A DNA stretch of 64,000 bases, from assembly GCA_016716265.1 (NCBI GenBank), contig JADJWQ010000001.1, positions 186,001 to 250,000 of the forward strand. The letters are read 5' to 3'. How positions within the stretch are numbered: position 1 is the first letter of the stretch; every line of letters starts with the position of its first letter. The stretch is from Planctomycetota bacterium. Lineage in GTDB: Bacteria > Planctomycetota > UBA1135 > UBA2386. Position numbers and translations under genes: made by a program. Positions 24,541 to 34,453 of the stretch are shown here, in pieces. The notes beneath the pieces were generated by a model that saw only the letters and a list, made by a program, of their open reading frames with translations, made no database searches and was not told where the DNA came from.

Positions 24541-26979
24541 TCAGCGGGCCGTGCCCGAGATCGCGTTCGTCGCCGCCAGGCCCTGCACCGCGGCGGGGTC
24601 CAACAGCCAGGTCTGGAAGTAGAAGGCGCGCCCGCCCGGAACGCCCGGTCCGAGCTGTAGCGGCACGACCATGCCACCGCCGGTGTCGATCGGAATCGCA
24701 CCGACGAGATCCGGCGTCGGTACGAGCACGCCACCGAGCAGCGGCAGATCGATGCGCGAGGCGCCGATCGCGAGCACGGCCGGAGCACCGGCGAGCGCAT
24801 TCGACACGTGGAGCGCGAACGGCTGGCTGGATGCGAACGCACCGGTGCCCGCCAGCCGCGGAGCTCCGTGTGATCCGGCGAGCGCGTGACCGAGGTCGGA
24901 CCACGGTCCATCGCGACCGGTCAGGGACAGGATCCAGACGGCGCCGCGGTCCGTGCCGCCGTCGTCGTCCCGCGGCGCGCCGACCACGAGATCGATGACG
25001 CCATCACCATCGAGGTCGCCGAGCGCTGCGACCGAGCGCCCGAACAGATCGGAGTCGTCCAGCGGCCCGGCGAAACCACCGTACAGGCAGCTGATCTTCT
25101 GCTGCGCGTGGACCGCACCGTTGGTGTCGAGACAGAGGATCCACAGCGCGCCACAGTCCGCGCCACCATCGTCGTCCGCCGGCACACCGACGGCGAGGTC
25201 ACCGATGCCATCACCGTCGAGATCGCCGATCGCCGCGGGCGAGCCGAAGTGGTCCAGGTCGTCGAGCGGACCGGCGAAGCCGCCCTGCGTGCTGCTGATC
25301 TTCGTCTGCGAACGCACCGTGCCGTTCACGTCCAGGAACAGCAGCCACACCGCGCCGCGCTCCACACCGCCGTCGTCCTCGTACGGAGCCCCCACGGCGA
25401 GCACCGCCGAGCCGCGTCCGTCGATGTCGCCGAGAAACGCGAGATCCCGGGCGAACCTGCCGTCCTGCTGCAGCACACCGATGAAGCCACCCTCCGTCGC
25501 ACTGATCTTCTGGTGCGCCTTGACGGTGCCATCGGGATTCAGGAACAGGATCCAAACCGCACCGCGATCCGTGCCGCCGTCGTCGTCGTGCAACGCACCC
25601 ACGGCGAGGTCGCAGACGGCATCGCGATCGAGGTCGCCGAGGCTGGCGAGGCCGATTCCGAAGCGGTCGTCGTCGTGCAGCAGTCCGGTGAAGCCGCCGT
25701 GGACGCTGCTGATCCGCTGATGTGCCTTCACCGTGCCGTCGGCATTGAGGAACAGGATCCACACCGCGCCACGGTTGCTACCGCCGGCGTCGTCCATCTG
25801 CGCGCCGACCGCCAGATCGACGACGCCATCACCGTCGAGATCCCCGACCCCGGCCACCGACTCGCCGAAGCGACAGCCGTCCGACAGCGAGCCCGTGAAG
25901 CCACCTCGGGTTGCGCTGATCTTCTGATGCGCCTTGACCGAGCCGTCGCCGTTCAGGAACAGGACCCACACGGCCCCCCGGTTGGTGCCACCGTCGTCAT
26001 CCACGGCGGCACCGACGACGACATCCGGGATGCCATCGCCATCCAGATCGCCGAGCGCGGCGACGGATCTCCCGAAGTGGTCGTCCTGATCGAGGTCGCC
26101 GGTGAAGCCGCCCTGCGTCTCGCTGATCTTCGCGTGCCTCGCGACGCCACCGATCGGTGGCGTCGGCTCGTGGACGATGATGTAGCCTGGCTTCGTCCGG
26201 CTGGTGGAACCGAAGTCGTTCGTCGCGGTCAGCCGGACGTCGTAGCTGGCGGGCACCGTATACATGTGCGTCGGATTGCGCAGCGTCGACAGCCCACCGT
26301 CACCGAAGTCCCAGGACCAGCTGGTCGGACTACCGCCGCATTGCTCCGTGAAGGCCACCGACAGGGAGGCCGCGCCACGGCGCGGCGTTCCGGAGAAGTC
26401 GACGCTCGGTGGCCCGGCCGCATTGCACTGCACCTGCCAGATCCACGAGTAGATCGTATACGGCAGCCCCCAGGCGCCCCCGCCGAGCGGGCGCTGGTAG
26501 TGCGTGTACAGCGGATTCGCCGCGTTCGGCACGTACCACGGGCTCTGCAGCCCGCTGGTCGTGTTCGAGAACACGAGGAAGAAATGCTCGCCGGCGCGCA
26601 CGTTCAACGGCGGGGTGAACGTCGTGCTCCAGCCGCGGAAGCTGTTGCCGACAACCATCGTGCCGGTGCGCTCGGGCGTGGTCCGCGGCGGGCCGCCGGC
26701 GTAGTCCGGCACGTGCAGCGCGGTGGGGATCGTCGCGCTCGAGCCGAACACCAGCCGGGTGCCCAGCGTGAAGCCGGTGACCTCGATGTCGCGGCTCGAG
26801 ATGACCTCGACCCCGAAGGTCTCACGGTTGAGGCCGAAGGTCTGGGGCGTTCCGCTGCCGGTGGAGTACGGGCACTGCGCGGTGACGCCTGCGGCGAACG
26901 CGAGCCAGCCGCTCGCCAGCAGCCGGACCACCACGCGCAAGGGGTCAGCGACGGCCAGCCCCCCGGACAGGGTTCTCAT
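24541..26979 (-). CDS. Secreted protein with PKD domain, six FG-GAP repeats and shared C-terminal domain
   Basis: An 812-residue exported protein. After the signal peptide (LLASGWLAFAAGVTAQ) comes an N-terminal beta domain, then a PKD domain (VDFSGTPRRGAASLSVAF ... WSWDFGDGG) around residues 200-290. Six tandem FG-GAP repeats of about 69 residues follow, each with the pattern 'KIS.t.GGF.G.L...d.FG...A.lGDlDGDG..DlaVGa..DDdGG..rGAvWiL.L', which are calcium-binding propeller blades. The last about 80 residues are the beta-rich C-terminal domain also found in other secreted proteins here (PAVLAIGASRIDLPLLGGV). ATG 26979 has a good GGAGG five bases upstream. The likely location is the cell surface; a role in adhesion or sensing is an inference. 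Confidence 0.87.
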   Translation of the reverse strand: MRTLSGGLAVADPLRVVVRLLASGWLAFAAGVTAQCPYSTGSGTPQTFGLNRETFGVEVISSRDIEVTGFTLGTRLVFGSSATIPTALHVPDYAGGPPRTTPERTGTMVVGNSFRGWSTTFTPPLNVRAGEHFFLVFSNTTSGLQSPWYVPNAANPLYTHYQRPLGGGAWGLPYTIYSWIWQVQCNAAGPPSVDFSGTPRRGAASLSVAFTEQCGGSPTSWSWDFGDGGLSTLRNPTHMYTVPASYDVRLTATNDFGSTSRTKPGYIIVHEPTPPIGGVARHAKISETQGGFTGDLDQDDHFGRSVAALGDLDGDGIPDVVVGAAVDDDGGTNRGAVWVLFLNGDGSVKAHQKISATRGGFTGSLSDGCRFGESVAGVGDLDGDGVVDLAVGAQMDDAGGSNRGAVWILFLNADGTVKAHQRISSVHGGFTGLLHDDDRFGIGLASLGDLDRDAVCDLAVGALHDDDGGTDRGAVWILFLNPDGTVKAHQKISATEGGFIGVLQQDGRFARDLAFLGDIDGRGSAVLAVGAPYEDDGGVERGAVWLLFLDVNGTVRSQTKISSTQGGFAGPLDDLDHFGSPAAIGDLDGDGIGDLAVGVPADDDGGADCGALWILCLDTNGAVHAQQKISCLYGGFAGPLDDSDLFGRSVAALGDLDGDGVIDLVVGAPRDDDGGTDRGAVWILSLTGRDGPWSDLGHALAGSHGAPRLAGTGAFASSQPFALHVSNALAGAPAVLAIGASRIDLPLLGGVLVPTPDLVGAIPIDTGGGMVVPLQLGPGVPGGRAFYFQTWLLDPAAVQGLAATNAISGTAR

Positions 26980-27291
26980 GGCAACCTCCCGGTGGTTGTC
27001 TTCAGTCGGCCTCCGCACGCGCGGCGGTCGGGGGCGTGCGGTCGGCGCGCGCGGGAGCCCGGGTTGAGCTCAGGTCGCATGATATCGCTTTTCTCGATGC
27101 CATGGCCGGATCCCATCCGCCCCAACGATCCTCGGCTCACCCTCGCTCCCCCCGCCGCGCTCAACGCCAGTGGGTGCGCGCCGCCGGCTCCGGCCTCGGA
27201 CGGTCTGCGCCAGCGCGCGACGCGAAGCGGTGACGCGGTCGCGCCTCCCGTCCTGTGCGCACTGCGGACACCCCGCGCCCCCCGGCGTGCG

Positions 27292-28083
27292 TCACTCGAT
27301 CGTGACGGCGGCGTCCTCGACCAGCAGCTCGTAGACGTAGCCGAAGCCCAGGTCCCGGTCGGCCGCGAGCGTGCCACGGACGAGCACCAGATCGCCGACC
27401 TCGGCGACGTCGCCGGTCGACACGGTGATGTCGTTCGAACCCTCGGTGCCGCTGCCGTCCCGCACGTGCAGCCAGTTCCTCCCGAGGATGCCGGCGTTGG
27501 ACTTGACCACGCGGCCGCGCAGCACGACCTCCCGCCCGACCCCCGCCTTGCCCAGCGCGAACAGCTCGGCCACCGTCATGCCGCCGTCGGCCTTCGGGAT
27601 GTCGCCGAGCTCGACCGCCGCGGTCTCGCCGGCATTGCGGGCGCGGTGCTGCGCGGCCTCGTGAGCCTGCTGCACCGCCTGCTCGGGGCTCATCGGCGGT
27701 ACGCCGACCTTGCGGATCGACTGCACCAGATAGAGGACGTCGAAGGTCCGGTCGAGCGCGTCGCTCCGGAAGTTGCGCATCTCCAACGTGCGGTCGGGAA
27801 CGAGGACCGCCTCGCCGGGGGCGATCTCGACCTGGGGTCCGGCGTACCAGGTCGGCACCCCACCGACCTCGAGCCGGACGTAGGTGTAGGAGCCGGCGTC
27901 CATCGTCTCGAGCACGACGGCGGTCGGACCGGTCGGGACAGCCGCTGTGTGCGGATTGCCGACGGCAGGCGGGCTCGTCCGGTCGGTGGTGGGCTGCACG
28001 CGGCCATCGACATCGCGGCAACCCGCGGTGGCGAGCAGGGCTGCGGCGAGGGCGGAGATCGTGGTCAGGCGGAGGGTAGGCAC
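27292..28083 (-). CDS. OB-fold lipoprotein of the NrfJ / cytochrome-associated kind
   Basis: A 263-residue protein with a lipobox LLATAGC near residue 20. The middle part (YTYVRLEVGGVPTWYAGPQV, then LEMRNFRSDALDRTFDVLYL) resembles a domain common in NrfJ-like and cytochrome-associated proteins. The C-terminus is an OB-fold of the nucleic-acid-binding type: GREVVLRGRVVKSNAGILG, NWLHVRDGSG, and GDLVLVRGTL. That domain usually follows in these proteins, yet the exported form is unlikely to bind DNA. GTG 28083 was picked as start because it comes just before the signal; earlier starts would add a long Arg/Pro-rich stretch. It lies downstream of the symporter gene, which ends 235 bp away, on the same strand. 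Confidence 0.7.
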   Translation of the reverse strand: MPTLRLTTISALAAALLATAGCRDVDGRVQPTTDRTSPPAVGNPHTAAVPTGPTAVVLETMDAGSYTYVRLEVGGVPTWYAGPQVEIAPGEAVLVPDRTLEMRNFRSDALDRTFDVLYLVQSIRKVGVPPMSPEQAVQQAHEAAQHRARNAGETAAVELGDIPKADGGMTVAELFALGKAGVGREVVLRGRVVKSNAGILGRNWLHVRDGSGTEGSNDITVSTGDVAEVGDLVLVRGTLAADRDLGFGYVYELLVEDAAVTIE

Positions 28084-28318
28084 GGTGGTCGGATCGGGGC
28101 GTCGGGGTGAGGGGACTGCATCGGGTGTCGGTAGCCCGCACGCTGGCGAGGGCGCAGGCCGGACGCGGGGCTGCACGATACCTCGACGAGCACCGCCGTG
28201 CCCGCTGCCGAGGCGTCGAAAGGCATCGCACCACCGCGGTCGCGACGGCCCGAGGAACCGGCCGACCGACCCGGCGCAGCGGCAGGCGGCGAGCCCGACG
28301 GCGAGCCGCACGCGCCAC

Positions 28319-30091
28319 TCAGTCGCTCGACGCGGCGAGCGTGCGCCGCCAGGTGACGGCGAGCGCGACGCAGACGGCTCCGACGCACGCGAGGGCCGTC
28401 AGCGCCTCGCGCTCCATCCACAGCAGCGCGTAGACGGGCACCAGCGCGAGCGACACCTGCAGGGCGAGCGTCAGCACGCCATTGATCGCGTCGAGCCGCG
28501 GCAGCGGATCGGCGACCGGTACGAGCCCGGCGCGCACGGCGTCCGCCCGCACCGGCCCCCACACGCCGAACGGCCGCACGCCGGAATAGAAGCGCACCAG
28601 CGCGTCGCGCGGCGACGGCGGCAGCGCCCGGCCGAACGCCACGCAGATCGCGAGCGAGCCGGCGACGAGGAGCGGGAGTCGCAGCTCGTCGTCCATCTGC
28701 AGGAAGACCAGCAGGAAGGTCCAGGCGGCCGTGCCGGCGAGCCCGAGCGTGTAGGCGCGCGCCGAGAACCGCCACCAGTGCCAACGCAACATCGACGGGA
28801 CGAGGATGATCGTGACGATCGCGAACATCATCGTCTCCCAGATGGCGGTCACCGAGTCGTAGACGAAGCTGAGAGCGAAGCCGATGCCGAGCGCGAGGAC
28901 CGAGGCGAGCTGACCGCAGCGCACCAGCGTCCGTTGCGAGGCGCCGCGTGCGACGCTGCGCTCGAGGATGTCGTGGACGACGACCGCGCTGGTGACGTTG
29001 ACCATCGCGTCGAGCGTCGACATCAGCGCGGCGAGCAGCAGCGCGAGGAATGCGCCGCGCACACCCGGCGCGAGCGTCGCGAGCACCTCCGGCATGATGA
29101 GCTCGGAGTCGAAGCCCGCCGGGGCATCCGCGAACATGTGCAGCCCGAGCACCAGGAACCCGGCGCCGAGCACCCAGCGGAACGTGTAGCCGAACGTCCA
29201 CAATCCGGCCGCGAGCTGCGCCTGCCGCGGGCTGCGCGCGGTCAGGAAGAACTGGAACTCCCACACGTTGGGGCCGGCCAGGACCCTGACGACCGTCCAG
29301 CCGAACACCGCGAGCAGCAGCGGACCGATGCCCTGCCACTTGGCGAAGAACTCCGGCGCGCTCCGCGCGTAGCCGTCCCACAGCTCCCAGGTCGGCGCGA
29401 GCGAGGTCCACGCCGGGTCCTTGACCGCATCCAATGCCGGCCGCGGGTCGCCGGCGGACACCGCGAGCCAGGCCACGCCGAGGGCCGCGCAGACGATCAG
29501 CACGGTCTGCACGATGTCGGTGAGCACGACGCCGAAGAAGCCGCCGAGCGCCGTGTAGGTGCCGACGACGCCGAACACGACCAGGGTCGAGATCCAGGCC
29601 GGCACGTCCGGGATGAACGTCGTCGCGAACTTCCCGACGCCGACGGCGATGTAGCCGAGGTTGAAGCACATCAGCAGCAGCAGGAACACGGCGGTCGCGG
29701 TGCGGGCGACCTCGGTGTCGCGGCCGTCGCCGAACCGCGAGCGGTTCCATTCGGCGAAGGTCCGCACGCCGGACCGGCGGATCCAGCGCGCCTGGAACGC
29801 CATGTAGCCGGCCAGGATGAACCAGCCCCAGTAGAGGTGCGTGATCCAGATCGATTGCAGGCCGGTGAACCACATCAGCCCGACCATCGCCATCGTCCCG
29901 CCGATGTCGATGTAGCTGGAGCAGCCCGCCAGCCCGAGGATCCACCACGGCAGGCTGCGACCGGCGAGGAAGAACGATTCGGTCCCCTGCGTCGCGCGCC
30001 GGTTGATCCAGACTCCGATCAGCACGACGAGCAGCAGGTAGGCGGCGACGATCGCGAGGTCGAGGCCGGCGAGCGGGGTCGCGGCGAGCAT
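28319..30091 (-). CDS. Sodium:solute symporter (SSS family)
   Basis: A 590-residue multi-spanning membrane protein with roughly 13 or 14 hydrophobic segments from residue 10 on. The SSS hallmarks are GYTALGG-type sequence, here TYTALGGFFGVVLTDIVQ, and the segment FLAGRSLPWWILGLAGCSSY near the N-terminus, which fits the first broken helix of the LeuT-like fold. ALMSTLDAMVNVTSAVVVHD in the second half covers helix 8, which carries part of the sodium site (LSTLDSxxN). The substrate could be a sugar, a sialic acid or an organic acid; the family does not tell. The start ATG 30091 begins immediately before the first helix. It is divergent from an exported orphan gene. Confidence 0.88.
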   Translation of the reverse strand: MLAATPLAGLDLAIVAAYLLLVVLIGVWINRRATQGTESFFLAGRSLPWWILGLAGCSSYIDIGGTMAMVGLMWFTGLQSIWITHLYWGWFILAGYMAFQARWIRRSGVRTFAEWNRSRFGDGRDTEVARTATAVFLLLLMCFNLGYIAVGVGKFATTFIPDVPAWISTLVVFGVVGTYTALGGFFGVVLTDIVQTVLIVCAALGVAWLAVSAGDPRPALDAVKDPAWTSLAPTWELWDGYARSAPEFFAKWQGIGPLLLAVFGWTVVRVLAGPNVWEFQFFLTARSPRQAQLAAGLWTFGYTFRWVLGAGFLVLGLHMFADAPAGFDSELIMPEVLATLAPGVRGAFLALLLAALMSTLDAMVNVTSAVVVHDILERSVARGASQRTLVRCGQLASVLALGIGFALSFVYDSVTAIWETMMFAIVTIILVPSMLRWHWWRFSARAYTLGLAGTAAWTFLLVFLQMDDELRLPLLVAGSLAICVAFGRALPPSPRDALVRFYSGVRPFGVWGPVRADAVRAGLVPVADPLPRLDAINGVLTLALQVSLALVPVYALLWMEREALTALACVGAVCVALAVTWRRTLAASSD

Positions 30092-30195
30092 GCGTGACGG
30101 TCTACCCGCTCGCCGCCCGGAAGCACACCGCGAACGTGCCGCCGGGCGGCGCACTCGCTCTCGCCTCGCGTTCGGCGGCGCGGGACACTCGGGCG

Positions 30196-31410
30196 ATGGT
30201 CCGCGTTCCGATCGTCTCCGTTCTCGTCGCGCTCGCGGCCGTGGCCGCAGTGCCCGCACAGGTCGCACCGGTGAGCCACCCGCCCGCCTGGCGCGACCTC
30301 GCCCCGCGCGCTCCCGACGGCGTGCGCGCGCACACCGGCAGCTTCATCGTCGGCAAGGAGCAGGCGACCGACTGGCAGCGACCGGCGTTCGTCTACGACC
30401 CGGCGGTCGCGACCGGCCGCAAGGCCGCCAAGGTCGTCGTCGTCATCTACGACCCGGTGCTGGAGCAGAAGGACGGCCAGCGCCTGCAGCAATGGCTGCA
30501 CGCCTCGGATCCGGTCGAGTTCTCGTACATCCTCGCCGACGTGATCCGCGAGGCGAGCTGGGGCTACGTCAACTACGAGATCGTCGACATCCTGCACCTC
30601 GACGCGTACCCGAAGAAGGTCGACGGCTTCCGCTACGACGACGACAGCTATCTGGCGGTCCGCGAGTCCAAGGACTGGCAGCCGTCGCCGACCAGCTACC
30701 GCGCGGTGTTCGAGGAGAACGGCCTGCTCGAGCGGTTCCGCACCGAGGGCATCACCGAGCTGTGGATGTGGGGCGCCGACGGCTTCCACTTCGACGAGTT
30801 CGCCTACTTCGTGCCGGATCGCTACGCCAGGTTCGGGCCGAGCGACAATCCGTGGCTCTACCGGCCGTACGACATCCCCGAGGAGCTCGACCGCACGACG
30901 TGGGTCATGGGCTTCAACATCGAGGTCGGCGCCGACAACATGATCCACAGCTACGTCCACCGCGTGGAGTCGATCATGTCGCTCGCGTTCGGCGACGGCC
31001 GCTGGGATCCGCGCACGCACCGCGACCCGTGGAACGTGTTCACGGTGCTCGAGACCGACTTCGAGGGCCATCCGTCGATGGTCGGCAACTGCCACGTGCC
31101 GCCCAACGGGCAGCGCGGCTACGACTACGACAATCCGCGGCGGGTCGAGTCCTGGGCCTGGAGCTGGGCCAACTACCCCGATCTGCGCGGCGAGCCGCAC
31201 ACGATCTCGTCGTGGGCCTGGGGAAAGAACCAGTTCGGCTACCAATGCTGGCTGCTCGGGAAACTCCCCAAGGGCCCGGGCCACACGCAATGGGGCTACG
31301 ACAACTGGTGGGTCTACGTCGCGAACACCGACGAGGACCTGCCGGAGTGGACGCCGCCGGCGCCCGGCGTCCTGCGGCTGCCCGACGGCATGCCTCCGCT
31401 CGCCCGCTGA
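30196..31410 (+). CDS. Exported protein of unknown function
   Basis: A 404-residue protein whose N-terminus is a clear Sec signal (MVRVPIVSVLVALAAVAAVPAQ). The rest is rich in Tyr, Trp and Asp, without a family I can name. Visible order: FIVGKEQATDW, a YDPVLEQKDGQRLQQWL segment, VDGFRYDDDSYLAVRES, LWMWGADGFHFDEFAYFVPD, and CHVPPNGQRGYDYDN, then a repeated tryptophan-rich part (WAWSWANYPD, WAWGKNQFGYQCW, QWGYDNWWVYV). The regular Asp and Trp spacing suggests a carbohydrate-active or lectin-like fold, but that is a guess. A perfect hairpin follows its stop, and the next gene starts 144 bp later in the same direction. Confidence 0.6.
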   Translation: MVRVPIVSVLVALAAVAAVPAQVAPVSHPPAWRDLAPRAPDGVRAHTGSFIVGKEQATDWQRPAFVYDPAVATGRKAAKVVVVIYDPVLEQKDGQRLQQWLHASDPVEFSYILADVIREASWGYVNYEIVDILHLDAYPKKVDGFRYDDDSYLAVRESKDWQPSPTSYRAVFEENGLLERFRTEGITELWMWGADGFHFDEFAYFVPDRYARFGPSDNPWLYRPYDIPEELDRTTWVMGFNIEVGADNMIHSYVHRVESIMSLAFGDGRWDPRTHRDPWNVFTVLETDFEGHPSMVGNCHVPPNGQRGYDYDNPRRVESWAWSWANYPDLRGEPHTISSWAWGKNQFGYQCWLLGKLPKGPGHTQWGYDNWWVYVANTDEDLPEWTPPAPGVLRLPDGMPPLAR

Positions 31411-31420
31411 CGGTCCGAGC

Positions 31421-31457
31421 TGACTTCCGATCGGTACGCGGTACCGATCGGAAGTCA
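31421..31457 (+). terminator. Perfect 17-bp hairpin after the exported orphan gene
   Basis: The arms TGACTTCCGATCGGTAC and GTACCGATCGGAAGTCA are exact reverse complements around a 3-base loop (gcg), starting 11 bases past the stop. It is one of the strongest stem-loops of the window and less G+C-rich than its surroundings. No T-tract follows, so intrinsic termination, mRNA 3'-end protection or protein binding are all possible. Confidence 0.6.
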
Positions 31458-31554
31458 CGACCGCGACGCGCCAGAAAAAGTCGCCGCCGTCCCGGGCTCC
31501 GGGTCGAAATCGGGGTGGAATCATGGTCCCGTACCAGCTCCCCAGGAGGTGACC

Positions 31555-34428
31555 ATGAACTCTCGCTCTCTCGCGCTCGGGGCCGGGCTCGCGCTCGTGC
31601 TCGCCGCCGTGGCGCCCGCGCAGTACCTGTGCTCGCCGTGGTCGAAGCGCGGCATGCGCCGGATCGCCTGGCAGCCGGGCTCGACGCTGCAGCTCGGCAC
31701 GATCGATTCCGGCGCGGCATCGACCTCGCTCTCCTTCCGCCACGACGACGTCGCCGGCGTCGTGCTCACCGAGATCGGCCACCGCGGCACCCGCAAGGAC
31801 GGCACGGTGGCGATCTACCCGTACCAGACGACACCGCCGGACGGCTGCCCGCCGTCGCTGTGGATGGCCGTGTTCCGGCCGGTCGACTCGCAGACTCCGG
31901 TCGAGCTCCACCCCGACGCGGACGACGTCGTCGAGGTCTGGGTCGACGATCCGGCCGACCCGTACCGCGCGATCTTCTGCTGGACGGACCTCGACGTCGA
32001 CGAGCTGTGCGACTCGCGGTTCTGGATGGAGCTGCGCGTCACCATCGACCGCGCGCAACCGACGCGCGCCGAGTGGCTCAGCCGCATGGGCCGCATCCAG
32101 CGCCCGCGCGGTTGCACGCAGTACACGCTCGACGAGGTGCACGCGCCGATCCTGCACGTGCGGCAGCCGGGCGACGGGACATTCGCGCGGCTGCTGGTCC
32201 CGATCGCGCAGAACACCGTGCTACCGGCGGCCAATCTGCCGATGCGGCTGTGGAGCGTCATCGGCTACGACGTCGAGTTCGAGCACCCCGCGCGCCAGCA
32301 GCAGATGCAGTTCAGCGCGATGTTCAGCAACGATCCGTCGCAGGTGTCGCTCGGCACCGAGGTGCTGTCGAGCTACCGCAAGATCCTCTACATGTCGACC
32401 GAGGACACGAGCGGCTACTACAAGCGCTTCGCCCACCGCGTCGTCTCCGACGCCGGCACGCTCTACTACCGCTGGGCGCCGATCTACTTCCCGGTCTACG
32501 GGCCGACGCCGTGGATCAACGTCCACATCGCCCAGTACCCCGTCGTGCTCGATGCGCTCGAGGCGCAGACCGACAGCTACTGGTTCGATTGCACCGAGCG
32601 CTACCGCGAGTTCGTCGAGCGGGAGGTCCGCCCGATCCCGATCGACTCACCGTGGTACCGCCTGAACCGCGACTACCCGCGCGCGTCGGTGTTCCAGCCG
32701 AGCTCGACCGTCGGGGCGGTCGCGGACTCCGTCCCGGCGGTGTTCACCGACACGACCGACCACGCGCTGCTCGTGCAGGACGCGTTCCGCGGCGCCGACG
32801 GCAACCCGACGCCGATGTTCATGGAGTGGCAGAAGTGGCTGAAGGGTGACGCGAACGACTCGCCCTACCCCGGCCGGCAGCCCGAAGACCCGATCGGCGC
32901 CGAGTTCAATCCGCGGCCGTACTCGGGCGCCTTCGAGGCGTACCAGGAGCCGCCGCGCTACGCGATCGACGAGATCGACCGCGCGCGCAACGAGGGGATC
33001 AACGTGTCGGTCTACACCGGGCCGATCATCATGAACGACACCGACTGGCCGTCGTTCGACCCGGAGTGGTTCCTGCGCCAGCGCGACGGCTCGCTGGTGC
33101 CGGTCGGACCCGGCACGACCGGCCGGATCGTCGACTACGGCTACCTCGCGGTGCCGTTCTGGTTCGCGACGAACCTGTACGACGACATCTTCGACGCGAC
33201 GCCGAGCCTCGGCGGCGTGTTCTTCGACGTGGTGTCGGGCGGCGGCTCGTTCCTGCGCTACCCGAGCGATCCCGGCAACCTGTTCTCGCTGCGCGCCTAC
33301 CACGGCGGCGACAGCTACGTGCGCGGCGTGCGCCTGACCGTCGACCTCGTGCGGCTGCGCATCGCGCTGGCCAAGCAGAGCTGCGCGCACCCGGACGTGC
33401 CGTTCATCCCCGGCGAGACCGTCCAGGAGGGTCTCGTCGGCCACTTCGACTTCGGCCAGCAGGGTCTGAAGTCGCTGCCGATGCAGCAGCAGTGCGACGT
33501 GCTCTACGACCTGCTCGCGCTGGTGCCGACGACCTCCAACGAGGTCACCAATCCCGATCCGCCGCTGTGGAACGCGGTCTACCACCAGTACGGGCGCGCC
33601 GACGGCCTGTCCGCCCCGCTCAGCGTCTACGCGGTCAGCCCGTTGCTCGGCGGTGGTCAGCCGGCCCCGTATCCGGGCGTCGACTGGAACACCTGGGCCA
33701 GCTACCAGCGGATGACGGCCGCGCTGTTCTGGTTCCAGGGCATGAAGCCGACGGTGTTCCCGTACTACCAGGGCGTCGAGTACGCGAACCTGCTCGTCGA
33801 GCGCAACGGCAACACCGAGCTGCGCGACCCGGCGATCCCGCAGCAGGGTCAGCTGCTGACGTTCCTCCAGCGCCTCCACACGTCGCTCGATCGCGAGCCC
33901 GAGGCCGGTCGGTTCCTGTGCACCGGCCGCATGGAACGACCGCTGCAGACGCCGGCGTCGATCTCCCCCGACCCGTTCGTGTTCACCAAGCTGCCGAATC
34001 CGGGTGCCACCATCGCGGCGGCGACCGACCCGACCAGGCCGTTCCTGTCGCAGCACTTCTACGAGAACTTCTTCTCGCGGCAGCCCTACAACGTGCCGTG
34101 CATCTTCCACGCCGTGTGGCGGGATGCGGCCGGCGACGGCACGCTGGCGCTGGTGTTCGCCAACTGGTCCGACCTGCCCGCCGCCTGGCAGGGCGTGCTC
34201 GATCCGGCCTGCTACGAGGGCCTCGACCAGAGCTTCACGATCACCGGTCTGCGCCCGAACGGCACCGGCGTCGACACCTACCCGGCCGGGCAGGGCACCG
34301 GCCGGACGACGCTCGCCTGGAGCCCGTTCGTGCCCGGCGCCATCCCGCTGCAGCACCACGCCAGCGCCGCGCCCGGCTTCATGCCGCCGCGCAGCGTGCA
34401 GGTGTTCCTGCTGCGCTCGGCGCCGTGA
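31555..34428 (+). CDS. Large secreted protein, possibly a DUF6259-type glycosidase-like protein
   Basis: A 957-residue exported protein with signal peptide MNSRSLALGAGLALVLAAVA and an ideal Shine-Dalgarno (AGGAGG) before ATG 31555. An N-terminal beta region (LQLGTIDSGAASTSLSFRHDD, EIGHRGTRKDG) is followed by a long middle part with barrel-like features: YTGPIIMNDTDWPSFDPEWF, then GRIVDYGYLAVPFWFATNL and LGGVFFDVVSGGG, and a C-terminal beta domain (GTLALVFANWSDLP). The look is that of DUF6259-like putative glycoside hydrolases, which are common in planctomycetes, but I could not find certain catalytic acids. The FFD and YTGP segments would be the first places to test. It shares direction and probably transcription unit with the upstream orphan. 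Confidence 0.5.
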   Translation: MNSRSLALGAGLALVLAAVAPAQYLCSPWSKRGMRRIAWQPGSTLQLGTIDSGAASTSLSFRHDDVAGVVLTEIGHRGTRKDGTVAIYPYQTTPPDGCPPSLWMAVFRPVDSQTPVELHPDADDVVEVWVDDPADPYRAIFCWTDLDVDELCDSRFWMELRVTIDRAQPTRAEWLSRMGRIQRPRGCTQYTLDEVHAPILHVRQPGDGTFARLLVPIAQNTVLPAANLPMRLWSVIGYDVEFEHPARQQQMQFSAMFSNDPSQVSLGTEVLSSYRKILYMSTEDTSGYYKRFAHRVVSDAGTLYYRWAPIYFPVYGPTPWINVHIAQYPVVLDALEAQTDSYWFDCTERYREFVEREVRPIPIDSPWYRLNRDYPRASVFQPSSTVGAVADSVPAVFTDTTDHALLVQDAFRGADGNPTPMFMEWQKWLKGDANDSPYPGRQPEDPIGAEFNPRPYSGAFEAYQEPPRYAIDEIDRARNEGINVSVYTGPIIMNDTDWPSFDPEWFLRQRDGSLVPVGPGTTGRIVDYGYLAVPFWFATNLYDDIFDATPSLGGVFFDVVSGGGSFLRYPSDPGNLFSLRAYHGGDSYVRGVRLTVDLVRLRIALAKQSCAHPDVPFIPGETVQEGLVGHFDFGQQGLKSLPMQQQCDVLYDLLALVPTTSNEVTNPDPPLWNAVYHQYGRADGLSAPLSVYAVSPLLGGGQPAPYPGVDWNTWASYQRMTAALFWFQGMKPTVFPYYQGVEYANLLVERNGNTELRDPAIPQQGQLLTFLQRLHTSLDREPEAGRFLCTGRMERPLQTPASISPDPFVFTKLPNPGATIAAATDPTRPFLSQHFYENFFSRQPYNVPCIFHAVWRDAAGDGTLALVFANWSDLPAAWQGVLDPACYEGLDQSFTITGLRPNGTGVDTYPAGQGTGRTTLAWSPFVPGAIPLQHHASAAPGFMPPRSVQVFLLRSAP

Positions 34429-34453
34429 CGGCGCAGGAGCGCCGCAGCGAGGA

